From: Nitrosospira sp. Nsp2
GTDB taxonomy: Bacteria; Pseudomonadota; Gammaproteobacteria; Burkholderiales; Nitrosomonadaceae
Direction: 5' to 3'
Assembly: GCF_003050965.1 (NCBI RefSeq)
Contig: NZ_QAOU01000001.1
Span: forward strand, 558,001 to 622,000
Length of the DNA: 64,000 bases
In this document: positions 56,331 through 64,000 of the stretch, piece after piece
Numbering within the stretch: position 1 is the first letter of the stretch
Layout: each line of letters starts with the position of its first letter
Translations under genes and position numbers: made by a program
Notes under the pieces: generated by a model
The model's input: only the letters and a program-made list of their open reading frames with translations
The model's database searches: none
Told to the model about the DNA's origin: nothing

Positions 56331-58160
56331 ATGTTTAATTATTTCGAAAAAAAGCTGTATCCCTATCCCGATATCGTGGACCGGGTTCCGCCGAAGGGAT
56401 TCCTGGCTTTTGTATGGGAAGCCACCAGCGGGGTCCGGCGCTATCTGGTCGGGATGACCTTGCTTACGGCCGCGATAGGCGCATTTGAGGCGTTGTTGTT
56501 CGCCATTCTGGGAAAAGTGGTGGATTGGCTGAGCCGCATACCCCCCGCCCTGTTGTGGGAGCAGGAGCGAACGACGTTGCTTCTGTTCGCCGGATTATTG
56601 GCTGCCAGCCCCATATTGGTGGGATTGCAAAACCTGTTCAAGCACCAGGTGCTGGGCGGCAACTTTCCGATGCGGTTGCGTTGGAACTTCCACCGCCTGA
56701 TGCTTAACCAGAGCATGAATTTTTACCAGGACGAATTTGCCGGCCGCGTGGCGGCCAAGGTGATGCAAACTGCGCTGGCGCTGCGGGATGTCTGCTTCAT
56801 TCTCGGCGATATCCTGGTCTATGTGACGATTTACTTTTTCACCCTCGTTGTGGTGGTAGGTAATTTCAGCGGCTGGCTGTCCCTGCCTTTTATCGGCTGG
56901 TTCATTCTCTATGCGGGCGCATTGCGGTTTTTCGTACCACGGCTGAGCCGGGTTTCTCAATCCCAGGCCGACGCGCGCGCGCTCATGACGGGGCGCATCA
57001 GCGATGCGTACACAAATATCGCTACCGTAAAGCTCTTTTCGCACACAGGCAGGGAAGCGGGTTACGCGAGATCGGCCATGCAGGATTTTCTAAAGACGGT
57101 ATACAAGCAGATGCGATTGGTGACCACCTTTGAAATCGTCAATCAGATCATGGGGGCGCTTCTGATCATCAGCGCGACCGCGGTCGCATTGCTGTTGTGG
57201 GCCGATAACGCGATAGGCGTGGGTGCGGTGGCGGCGGCTTGCGCGATGGCGCTGCGGCTCAACGGCATGTCGCACTGGGTAATGTGGGAAATGGCGACGT
57301 TATTTGAACAGGTCGGCACCGTGCAGGATGGGATCGAAACATTATCCCGTCCGCATGTGGTGACGGATTTTCCCGAAGCGAAACCCCTGCGAATCCGCAA
57401 GGCCGACATTCGGTTCGAGGATGTTTTGTTCTGTTACGGCGGAACGACGCCTGTCATCGATCATCTTTCGCTCCACGCCAGGCCGGGCGAGAAAATCGGA
57501 CTCGTTGGTCGTTCGGGCGCGGGTAAATCGACACTCGTCAATCTGTTGCTGAGGTTTTATGACATCGAGCAGGGGCGTATATCGATCGATGATCAGGATA
57601 TCAAATATGTTACCCAGAATAGCCTGCGCGCCAATATCGGAATGGTCACCCAGGATACTTCGCTCATGCATCGTTCGGTGCGGGAGAATCTCTTATACGG
57701 CAAACCGGGTGCGACGGACGCGGATATGATCGCCGCGGCGAAAAGAGCCGAGGCACATGACTTTATCATGAGCCTTACTGATCCCGTGGGACGCGCGGGC
57801 TACGATGCGCACGTGGGCGAGCGCGGCGTGAAACTTTCCGGCGGGCAGCGCCAACGGATCGCGATCGCCCGGGTCATGCTCAAGGACGCGCCTATTCTCC
57901 TGCTGGACGAAGCCACGAGCGCGTTGGACTCGGAAGTGGAATCGGTCATACAGTCGAGTTTATACCGGTTGATGGAAGGCAAGACCGTCATCGCCATCGC
58001 CCACCGCCTGTCGACGATTGCGGCGATGGACCGGCTGATTGTAATGGATAAGGGCCGGATCGTGGAGGAAGGGACCCATCAGGCGCTCATCGAGAGCGGC
58101 GGTCTCTATGCCCGCCTGTGGAGCCACCAGAGCGGCGGCTTTCTGGGTGAAGATGTCTAG
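56331..58160 (+). CDS. ABC-type exporter, fused membrane and ATPase domains
   Basis: A 609-residue half-transporter. Six membrane helices lie in residues 35-310 (VGMTLLTAAIGAFEALLFAI and others). The nucleotide-binding domain has Walker A GRSGAGKS (about 395), the signature LSGGQRQRIAIARV and Walker B PILLLDEATSALD with the switch His in AHRLSTIAA. It should work as a homodimer and export a hydrophobic compound or lipid; the MsbA/multidrug family is large and the substrate cannot be told. It stands alone, ended by a strong terminator. Confidence 0.9.
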   Translation: MFNYFEKKLYPYPDIVDRVPPKGFLAFVWEATSGVRRYLVGMTLLTAAIGAFEALLFAILGKVVDWLSRIPPALLWEQERTTLLLFAGLLAASPILVGLQNLFKHQVLGGNFPMRLRWNFHRLMLNQSMNFYQDEFAGRVAAKVMQTALALRDVCFILGDILVYVTIYFFTLVVVVGNFSGWLSLPFIGWFILYAGALRFFVPRLSRVSQSQADARALMTGRISDAYTNIATVKLFSHTGREAGYARSAMQDFLKTVYKQMRLVTTFEIVNQIMGALLIISATAVALLLWADNAIGVGAVAAACAMALRLNGMSHWVMWEMATLFEQVGTVQDGIETLSRPHVVTDFPEAKPLRIRKADIRFEDVLFCYGGTTPVIDHLSLHARPGEKIGLVGRSGAGKSTLVNLLLRFYDIEQGRISIDDQDIKYVTQNSLRANIGMVTQDTSLMHRSVRENLLYGKPGATDADMIAAAKRAEAHDFIMSLTDPVGRAGYDAHVGERGVKLSGGQRQRIAIARVMLKDAPILLLDEATSALDSEVESVIQSSLYRLMEGKTVIAIAHRLSTIAAMDRLIVMDKGRIVEEGTHQALIESGGLYARLWSHQSGGFLGEDV

Positions 58161-58187
58161 TAGCGGTGGAGTATGCTTGAACATCGA

Positions 58188-58217
58188 AAGACTACTCGCT
58201 AGTAGTCTTGCTTTTTT
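58188..58217 (+). terminator. Rho-independent terminator of the ABC exporter
   Basis: AAGACTACT-CGCT-AGTAGTCTT, a nine-pair stem, followed by GCTTTTTTAT. It lies 28 bases after the stop and touches the end of the convergent gene. Confidence 0.85.
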
Positions 58218-59625
58218 ATTTCCGGGAGAGTTCGCTCGTCAGGAATTCTGCCAGACGCCGCGCGTGCACCCTCAGTTCAGGAACTGCGATTGCTTCCCAC
58301 AGGCCGGCCTTCAGCATGGGACCGATATAGAAAAGGTTGTCTGCAGGCGCCCCACCGCGATCGACTACCTGGTACTCATCATTCACTTCGAACCCCAGCC
58401 TTGTGGGGTCCTGCTTCAGGTAGCCTTCGTCTCTCAACTGGGCGATCAGCGGTAGCGTTACCTTGCTGATATCGCAGGTTGGGCCGGTGCAGTTCACCAA
58501 GCGGCTGACATCGAGCTCCTTGGGTTGGCCGGTGTGCCTCTCCCGTATTCTGATCGATACGTTGCCGCCCTTTACTTCATAGCCCTGGATCTGGCCGGCT
58601 ACCGCTTCCACTTGCCCCGATTTGAGCATGTTTCTAAGGCGTAAATGCGCGGCCGGTGCGAGCCGATGGCGGTGTATGTCCCAATACGCGACAGCGCGGG
58701 AAAGAAATTTCTTCCGTTCTTCCACTGGAAATCGTTGCCATATGAGGGGCGTGTGGGGACGCAACAGGTTGATCGTGTCACGCCAGTCGCCCCCGTTTGC
58801 AGCATTTTTCCTGATCTCCAGCCGCAGGGCGTGAAAATAGGCGCGCACGGTTACGGGCAAATTCTCGAGAAACGACGGAAAACCGGCCGCGGCGGGCGGT
58901 TTTGGATTGAAACGGTGGGGCTGGGGAAAAAGCCCATGTCTCGAGATCAGGTAGACTTTCCGTGTGCTGCTACTGATGGTGAGGCGGAACAACACGTCGA
59001 ACGCGGTCAGCCCTGTACCCAGGATCGCGACCGGAGCCTCTCCATTCGTGCGTTCAAGCACAACAGAATCCCACGGATTGCCGATATATACGCCGCTTTC
59101 ATGGAGTCCGCTAATGGCAGCGGGGGTGGAAGGGGGAAAATGCCCGAGGGCAAGAACAACCTGATGGGACCGGATGCTTCGTCCATTCGCCAGATCGATC
59201 TGATAGCTATCATCCTCGGGGCGCTTCCGAATCGAGACGGCCTCGCCGCGCACCTGTTCGAACGGCGTTCCGCCACTTTGTTCTGCCGCCTGTTGCAGGG
59301 TGAGCTCCAGATAATCACCATAAAGCCGTCTTGACACAAACGTTGCGGAATTGAATGCAGGATCAATGTTCTGGCAAAACTGCACGAAATGGTTGGGGTC
59401 GTCCGGCAGCGCACTCATATTGCCGGCCGGCACATTCAATAAAAAATTATCGTCCCAGGTCCCATAAGCAAGTCCCCGGCCCGGCCGGGTGCTGCGGTCA
59501 ACAAGAACGATACGTACCGTCGCTCCCGGATTCCGGCGAAGGATATTGACAGCAGTGAGAGCGCCACAGAAACCGGCGCCAATGATCGTAATTATTTTTG
59601 TTGGTGAGGAGACGTTATCGCTCAT
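58216..59625 (-). CDS. FAD/NAD(P)-binding oxidoreductase-like protein
   Basis: A 469-residue protein with an N-terminal dinucleotide fold, IITIIGAGFCGALTAVNILR. It continues with RPGRGLAYGTWDDNFLLNVP, typical of the FAD/NAD(P)-binding family PF13454, and a second nucleotide-binding site at VAILGTGLTAFDVLFRL. LVNCTGPTCDIS is the FAD-contact segment before the C-terminus. The substrate is unknown. It is 150 bases from cysB on the same strand and may be regulated with it, but I see no direct evidence. Confidence 0.85.
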   Translation of the reverse strand: MSDNVSSPTKIITIIGAGFCGALTAVNILRRNPGATVRIVLVDRSTRPGRGLAYGTWDDNFLLNVPAGNMSALPDDPNHFVQFCQNIDPAFNSATFVSRRLYGDYLELTLQQAAEQSGGTPFEQVRGEAVSIRKRPEDDSYQIDLANGRSIRSHQVVLALGHFPPSTPAAISGLHESGVYIGNPWDSVVLERTNGEAPVAILGTGLTAFDVLFRLTISSSTRKVYLISRHGLFPQPHRFNPKPPAAAGFPSFLENLPVTVRAYFHALRLEIRKNAANGGDWRDTINLLRPHTPLIWQRFPVEERKKFLSRAVAYWDIHRHRLAPAAHLRLRNMLKSGQVEAVAGQIQGYEVKGGNVSIRIRERHTGQPKELDVSRLVNCTGPTCDISKVTLPLIAQLRDEGYLKQDPTRLGFEVNDEYQVVDRGGAPADNLFYIGPMLKAGLWEAIAVPELRVHARRLAEFLTSELSRK

Positions 59626-59777
59626 GGGTCGCTGTTTCCCAAAAGTCAGGGCGGCGCGGATCGCCTGAACAGTAATGTTTTGAAAGCAACAACGCGGGAA
59701 AAGGCGGATAGTCGGGGCATGCCGGAACGGTACGGGTGATAAACCGGGGTATAAATTTGCGGCATAACTTGTGCCGC

Positions 59778-60722
59778 TTAATCGGCGAGTTCCACGTCCA
59801 ACTCCGGCCTGACGCCGGATCGAACCGCCGCCTCGGTCAGCGATGGCAGGCAGAACTCGATGAAGCGGTAAGCATAGCCCCGAAGATAATGGCCGCGCCG
59901 GACGGAGATATTGGTTGTATGTTTTTCGAACAAGTGCGAGCTATCGAGCAGATTGAGCCGGGTATCGCGGTCGGGGTTGAAAGCCATTGACGCGACGATG
60001 CCAACCCCAAGCCCGAGTTCGACGTAAGTCTTGATCACGTCCGCATCCAGGGCCGACATGGCGATGTCGAGCACCAATCCTGCCTGCGCGAACGTCCGAT
60101 CGATTCCCGTCCGTCCGGTAAATCCCTCGTGATAGGTGATGATGGGGAACTCGGCAATAGCTTCCAGCGTGAGCGGGCGAACCGATTCAAGTGGATGTCC
60201 GTGTGGCACGATGACCGCATGATGCCAGGAGTAGTATGGAAATAAGGCCAGTTCCGCAGCGCTCTCCAGCGCCTCGGTTGCAATACCGATATCCGCCTGC
60301 CCATCGAGCAGCATCGACACAATTTCTCCCGGGCTGGATTGATGCAGGACAAGATGTACCTGGGGGAAGGCTTTCTTGAACTGGGTGACGACTGACGGCA
60401 GCGCATAGCGGGCCTGCGTATGCGTAGTTGCGATAGTGAGCCTGCCCTGGTCCCGCTTGCTGAACTGTTCGGCCAGTCGTTTGACATTCTTTGCGTCCAG
60501 CAAAATGCGTTCGACGATCTTCACCAACTCCTTGCCGGGGTCGGTTAATCCCAGCAGGCGCTTGCCCTTGCGCACGAACAATTCGATCCCCAGTTCATCT
60601 TCAAGATCCTTGATGTGCTTGCTTACGCCGGATTGGGAAGTAAACAGGGCATTCGCCGCGTCTGTCAGGTTGTAGTTCTGCCGGACCGTTTCGTGGATGA
60701 TGCGCAGCTGTTGAAAATTCAT
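59778..60722 (-). CDS. cysB: LysR-type regulator CysB
   Basis: A 314-residue transcription factor. The DNA-binding helix-turn-helix is LTDAANALFTSQSGVSKHIK, and MNFQQLRIIHETVRQNYNLT is the CysB start. The effector domain includes ATTHTQARYALP, where N-acetylserine and sulfate bind in CysB proteins, and TYHEGFTGRTGID. It normally activates sulfate assimilation genes when cysteine is low. It lies directly after the serine acetyltransferase, whose product chemistry supplies its inducer. Confidence 0.94.
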   Translation of the reverse strand: MNFQQLRIIHETVRQNYNLTDAANALFTSQSGVSKHIKDLEDELGIELFVRKGKRLLGLTDPGKELVKIVERILLDAKNVKRLAEQFSKRDQGRLTIATTHTQARYALPSVVTQFKKAFPQVHLVLHQSSPGEIVSMLLDGQADIGIATEALESAAELALFPYYSWHHAVIVPHGHPLESVRPLTLEAIAEFPIITYHEGFTGRTGIDRTFAQAGLVLDIAMSALDADVIKTYVELGLGVGIVASMAFNPDRDTRLNLLDSSHLFEKHTTNISVRRGHYLRGYAYRFIEFCLPSLTEAAVRSGVRPELDVELAD

Positions 60723-60757
60723 ATTGTTATTTTGACAAGAATAATATCGATAAAGGA

Positions 60758-61666
60758 TTAAATTCCGGCGCCACCCTCAAATGCTTCGTAACGTGCCTGC
60801 GCCTGTGAAATGCTGCTGCCAGGGGGCACACTGCGCGTAAGCCAGATGTTGCCACCGATGGTTGACCCACGTCCAATAGTGATTCGGCCCAGAATGGTGG
60901 CGCCCGCGTAAATGACTACATCATCCTCGACTATGGGGTGGCGCAAATTGCCTTTTATCAGCGCCCCATGCTCATCCACTGGAAAGCGTTTGGCCCCGAG
61001 TGTTACGGCCTGATATAGACGCACATGCTGGCCAATAATGGCTGTTTCGCCAATGACAACCCCAGTGCCATGATCAATGAAAAAACTCCCCCCAATCTGC
61101 GCACCCGGGTGAATCTCGATGCCCGTGATGGAGTGGGCAATCTCCGAAATCATGCGGGCGATGAGAGGAGTGCCAAGGCTATGCAGTTCGTGCCCGAGCC
61201 GGTAATGGGCGACGGCGGTAATGCCAGGATAGCAGACGAGCACCTCGTCCATCGTCCGCGCTGCCGGATCTCCCTCATAAGCCGCGCGGATGTCGCTGTC
61301 CAGCAAGCCGCGAATGTGCGGCAGGCGTTTGGCGAATGCGTGCACAATATCAGTCGCACGCTCGCGATCGGCATCGCCCAGTGTCTCCAGTTGCGAGGCA
61401 AAGTGCAACTCGCGGCTTACCTGTACCAGCAACTCACGCAGCGCCACATCCAGCGTATGGCCGACGTAATAATCAATGCCCGCATCGGTGAGTTCCGGCT
61501 GGCCCAAGCGGTTAGGGAACAACGCGGCGCTTAATCCCTCCACAATACCTGCGAGGGCTTTGCGCGACGGAAGCTTGGGCGGGCGGTCGCGGCGTTGCCT
61601 GTATTCCAGCGACGCAACCCGTACCGCCCGCAACTCGGCGACAATGTCATCAATACTGCGCTGCAT
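60758..61666 (-). CDS. Serine O-acetyltransferase (EpsC/SrpH-like)
   Basis: A 302-residue left-handed beta-helix acetyltransferase that makes O-acetylserine, the cysteine precursor. The long N-terminal helical domain (1-130) marks the EpsC/SrpH branch. The hexapeptide region has IEIHPGAQIGGSFFIDHGTG, VVIGETAIIGQHVRLYQAVT and GAKRFPVDEHGAL. The C-terminal tail does not have the usual Ile end of CysE. In the srp locus of cyanobacteria the homologue is srpH. It stands 35 bases before cysB and 212 bases after the desulfurase, all on the minus strand. Confidence 0.9.
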   Translation of the reverse strand: MQRSIDDIVAELRAVRVASLEYRQRRDRPPKLPSRKALAGIVEGLSAALFPNRLGQPELTDAGIDYYVGHTLDVALRELLVQVSRELHFASQLETLGDADRERATDIVHAFAKRLPHIRGLLDSDIRAAYEGDPAARTMDEVLVCYPGITAVAHYRLGHELHSLGTPLIARMISEIAHSITGIEIHPGAQIGGSFFIDHGTGVVIGETAIIGQHVRLYQAVTLGAKRFPVDEHGALIKGNLRHPIVEDDVVIYAGATILGRITIGRGSTIGGNIWLTRSVPPGSSISQAQARYEAFEGGAGI

Positions 61667-61878
61667 GCCTTTTAACGGAGATCCATCATTTTTCTTTGGA
61701 GAAAATGTCTGTGGCGCGAGGGGAGGGACAGGTCATGCGGACGCCCCGTTGTCGCGCTCGGCACCGGAAGTGCCGGACCCCGAATTAGCCTTCTCCGGGA
61801 TCCGGCGGATTAACGCAGCGGTGGGCCCAGCCTCCCTGTATTTCACCCTTTTTACCTTGCTCTGCGCCCTGTGCCGCG

Positions 61879-64000
61879 TTAAAAAATATTACGTCCGCCG
61901 CGCAGGCGATGCAATGCCGTCACCAGAGCATCGACATCCGCGAACGTGTTGTACATTGCCAATGAAGGACGTACCGTGGTTTCCAGGCCGAAACGGCGCA
62001 GGATCGGTTGGGCGCAGTGATGTCCCGCGCGTACCGCGATTCCCGCCTCGTTCAATCCGCTGCCGACCTCTTCGGTGGTGAATCCTTTGAGTGCGAAGGA
62101 CAGCACGCCTGCCTTGTCCTTAGCCGTGCCAATCAGCCGCAGCCCGGGAACAGTACTGAGGCCGCGTGTCGCGTAAGCCATCAACTCATGCTCGTAGCGG
62201 TTGATGTTGTCGATGCCGATGCGTTCCACGTACTCTAGCGCAGCACCAAGTCCCACCGCATCCGCAATATTTCCCGTCCCCGCCTCAAAACGCGCCGGCG
62301 CCTCGTGGTATTCCGTCTTCTCAAAGGTGACGTTCTGGATCATGTTGCCGCCTCCCTGCCATGGGGGAGTGGAATTGAGCAGGTCCCTTTTACCGTACAG
62401 GGCCCCAATCCCGGTTGGACCGAATACCTTGTGGCCGGAGAAAACAAACCAGTCGCAATCGAGTTGCTGCATGTCTACGCGCATGTGCGAGACGGACTGG
62501 GCCCCATCCACCAGCACCCGGGCCCCGACTCGGTGCGCCATCTCGATCATTTCCCGGGCTGGGGTTACGGTGCCGAGTGCGTTCGAAACCTGGGAGAGCG
62601 ACACGACTTTAGTACGCGAGCCGAGCAGTTTCTGATATTCATCCAGCAATATCTGGCCATCGTCGTCCACTGGCGCCACGCGAAGTTTCGCACCTACCGC
62701 GTTGCACAACTGCTGCCAGGGGACGATATTGGCGTGGTGTTCCAGCCAGGTAATGACGATTTCGTCCCCTTCCCTGACGTTTTGCCGGCCCCAGCTGTGA
62801 GCAACAAGGTTGATCGCCTCGGTCGTTCCCCTGAGAAAAACGATCTCGTCTGCCGACGGCGCGTTGAGGAAGCGGCGCACGGTTTCCCGCGCGCCCTCAT
62901 ACGCATCGGTGGCCCGCGCAGCGAGTTCATGCGCGGCGCGGTGAATGTTGGAGTTTTCGTGCTGGTAGAAATACGTCAGGCGATCAATGACGGATTGAGG
63001 CTTCTGCGTGGTGGCGGCATTGTCCAGCCAGATCAGGGGGCGACCGTTTACCCGTTCAACCAGGATCGGGAAGTCGCGTCGCACGGCATTGGCGTCAAAC
63101 GGGGGATGCGCTCCTGTAAACCCTGGCATCGCCGATGCCCGGGCGCCACTGCCGAACGGGGTGGCACCGTCGAGAAAATAGAACGACGGCTCATCGGTGC
63201 GAGGAATAGGCAGCGCGCCCGTGCCAGCCGAGGTTCCGGAATTGCTGCCAGGAATTTCATAGGATGGAAGAACAGAAGGCACGCCAGGAAACCCTGTAAA
63301 CGGGCCGGTATCGGCAAAGGGAATATCAGTGCCGAACGCCGGAGGTTCGGGAAGGTTCATTGCCTGTGCGGCTGCGCCAGCATAGGGAATAGCGTAATGA
63401 GACCCCCCTGCCTGCGCGGCGAATGGCGCGAAACCAGCAGGGCCTGGCCCGGCCGCGGCGGACGGTGGCACGTCGTATGGTCCCTTTGGGGCGACCGGGG
63501 AGGGTGCAGGCGTTCGCGAAAACGGCGTAGCAGAAGCGGAACGGGGCACATGGTACGGGCCCTCGGGAGCGATCGCCGACGCTGCATGCGTTCCCGGCAC
63601 AGGCGCTGCGGCAGCGGATGGCGGTACGCCGTATGGCCCCTTCGGGGCAACCGGGGAGGGTGCAGGCGCCCGCGAAAACGGCGTGACGGAAGCGGAAGGG
63701 GGTATATGGTATGGGCCCTCGGGAGCGATTGCGGACGCTGCATGCGTTCCCGGCACAGGCGCCGCAGCGGCGGAGGGCGGTACGCCGTATGGCCCCTTCG
63801 GGGCAACCGGGGAGGGTGCAGGCGTCCGCGAAAACGGCGTAGCGGAAGCGGAAGGGGGTACATAATATGGGCCTGCGGGAGCAACCGGGTGGGCCGCGGT
63901 GGCCCTGGGATGAGAGGCAGCCATATCCGAGCCGGGAACCTCGGACAGTATCCCCTCAGGTCGATGATTAACGAAAGACGGCGGAACGTGCGCCGCTGCC
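61879..64000 (-). CDS. SufS-like cysteine desulfurase, probable family 2A encapsulin cargo (start beyond window)
   Basis: The catalytic part (about 275-681, counted from the ATG at 63924) is a class-II cysteine desulfurase: LDNAATTQKP, LEHHANIVPW, LVDGAQSVSHMRVD, PLP lysine K499 in FSGHKVFGPTG and catalytic C637 in RAGHHCAQPI. It makes a persulfide from cysteine. In front is a Pro/Ala/Gly-rich low-complexity segment of at least 240 residues ending in SFYFLDG, with six 26-residue repeats at 63421-63888. This extended N-terminus is what family 2A (SrpI) encapsulin cargo desulfurases carry as targeting domain. The frame stays open without stop to the window edge (64000), so the ATG at 63924 is probably internal. 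Serine acetyltransferase and cysB follow. Confidence 0.88.
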   Translation of the reverse strand, partial: AAAHVPPSFVNHRPEGILSEVPGSDMAASHPRATAAHPVAPAGPYYVPPSASATPFSRTPAPSPVAPKGPYGVPPSAAAAPVPGTHAASAIAPEGPYHIPPSASVTPFSRAPAPSPVAPKGPYGVPPSAAAAPVPGTHAASAIAPEGPYHVPRSASATPFSRTPAPSPVAPKGPYDVPPSAAAGPGPAGFAPFAAQAGGSHYAIPYAGAAAQAMNLPEPPAFGTDIPFADTGPFTGFPGVPSVLPSYEIPGSNSGTSAGTGALPIPRTDEPSFYFLDGATPFGSGARASAMPGFTGAHPPFDANAVRRDFPILVERVNGRPLIWLDNAATTQKPQSVIDRLTYFYQHENSNIHRAAHELAARATDAYEGARETVRRFLNAPSADEIVFLRGTTEAINLVAHSWGRQNVREGDEIVITWLEHHANIVPWQQLCNAVGAKLRVAPVDDDGQILLDEYQKLLGSRTKVVSLSQVSNALGTVTPAREMIEMAHRVGARVLVDGAQSVSHMRVDMQQLDCDWFVFSGHKVFGPTGIGALYGKRDLLNSTPPWQGGGNMIQNVTFEKTEYHEAPARFEAGTGNIADAVGLGAALEYVERIGIDNINRYEHELMAYATRGLSTVPGLRLIGTAKDKAGVLSFALKGFTTEEVGSGLNEAGIAVRAGHHCAQPILRRFGLETTVRPSLAMYNTFADVDALVTALHRLRGGRNIF
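63421..63888 (-). repeat. Six 78-bp repeats encoding the Pro/Ala-rich desulfurase N-terminus
   Basis: Units of 26 codons alternate between two forms: PVAPKGPYGVPPSAAAAPVP... and AIAPEGPYHIPPSASVTPFS.... They form three tandem 156-bp pairs. Copies are close to identical at DNA level and stay in frame, pointing to recent expansion by slippage or unequal recombination. Confidence 0.9.

Noticed and set aside
63421-63888. CRISPR array or mobile repeat
   Set aside because: The 78-bp units are in frame, protein-coding and without unique spacers.

Overview
The window looks like a piece of a moderately GC-rich betaproteobacterial chromosome, most likely a Nitrosospira-like member of the Nitrosomonadaceae. 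This is inferred from the housekeeping gene order (rpoE-rseA-rseB-mucD, lepA-lepB-rnc-era-recO, pdxJ-acpS-nagZ, a CysB-type regulator), a TIGR04073-type small protein and the general protein style. No rRNA, tRNA, amo or hao gene is present to confirm it.

Left third (1-30 kb): an accessory region rich in decayed genes. It holds a radical-SAM sulfatase maturase beside a 784-residue arylsulfatase, a second Cys-type sulfatase near 18 kb, a frameshifted sodium/bile-acid-symporter-like gene, a large GH63/MGH1-like glycosidase, a DUF2252 protein, and small periplasmic or membrane proteins. Relics seen directly in translated sequence are a sulfatase C-terminus (6.2 kb), an acyl-ACP synthetase/Aas fragment (16 kb), two partial copies of a DUF4239-like gene flanking the second sulfatase and the intact copy (17.4 and 20.6 kb), and a family-2 glycosyltransferase in front of a GtrA-GT39 fusion (27.4 kb). 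Intact core genes here include comEA-like, typA and a DsbA-family gene.

Middle (29.7-50 kb): Hsp20; the minus-strand pdxJ-acpS-nagZ group; a plus-strand signalling block (UspA pair, RIO-type kinase, BarA-like hybrid histidine kinase, REC-GGDEF cyclase); then the long minus-strand series rpoE-rseA-rseB-mucD-DUF836, terminator, lepA-lepB-rnc-era-recO. The series that in many relatives runs from lepA to nagZ is split by the signalling block.

Right part (50-64 kb): a Csp-type copper-storage protein, nadB whose 3' end runs into a 7-bp tandem repeat, an AT-rich OLD-like ATPase/TOPRIM gene overlapping nadB by 4 bases, a Zn-dependent phospholipase C family gene with a lipoprotein, an ABC exporter, an FAD/NAD(P)-binding protein, and finally cysB, a serine O-acetyltransferase and a SufS-like cysteine desulfurase with a long Pro/Ala-rich repetitive N-terminus. 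The last three match the layout of family 2A (SrpI) encapsulin loci, in which the desulfurase is the cargo; the shell gene would lie just beyond the right edge. This is the most interesting system in the window, and it is inferred because the shell gene itself is not visible.
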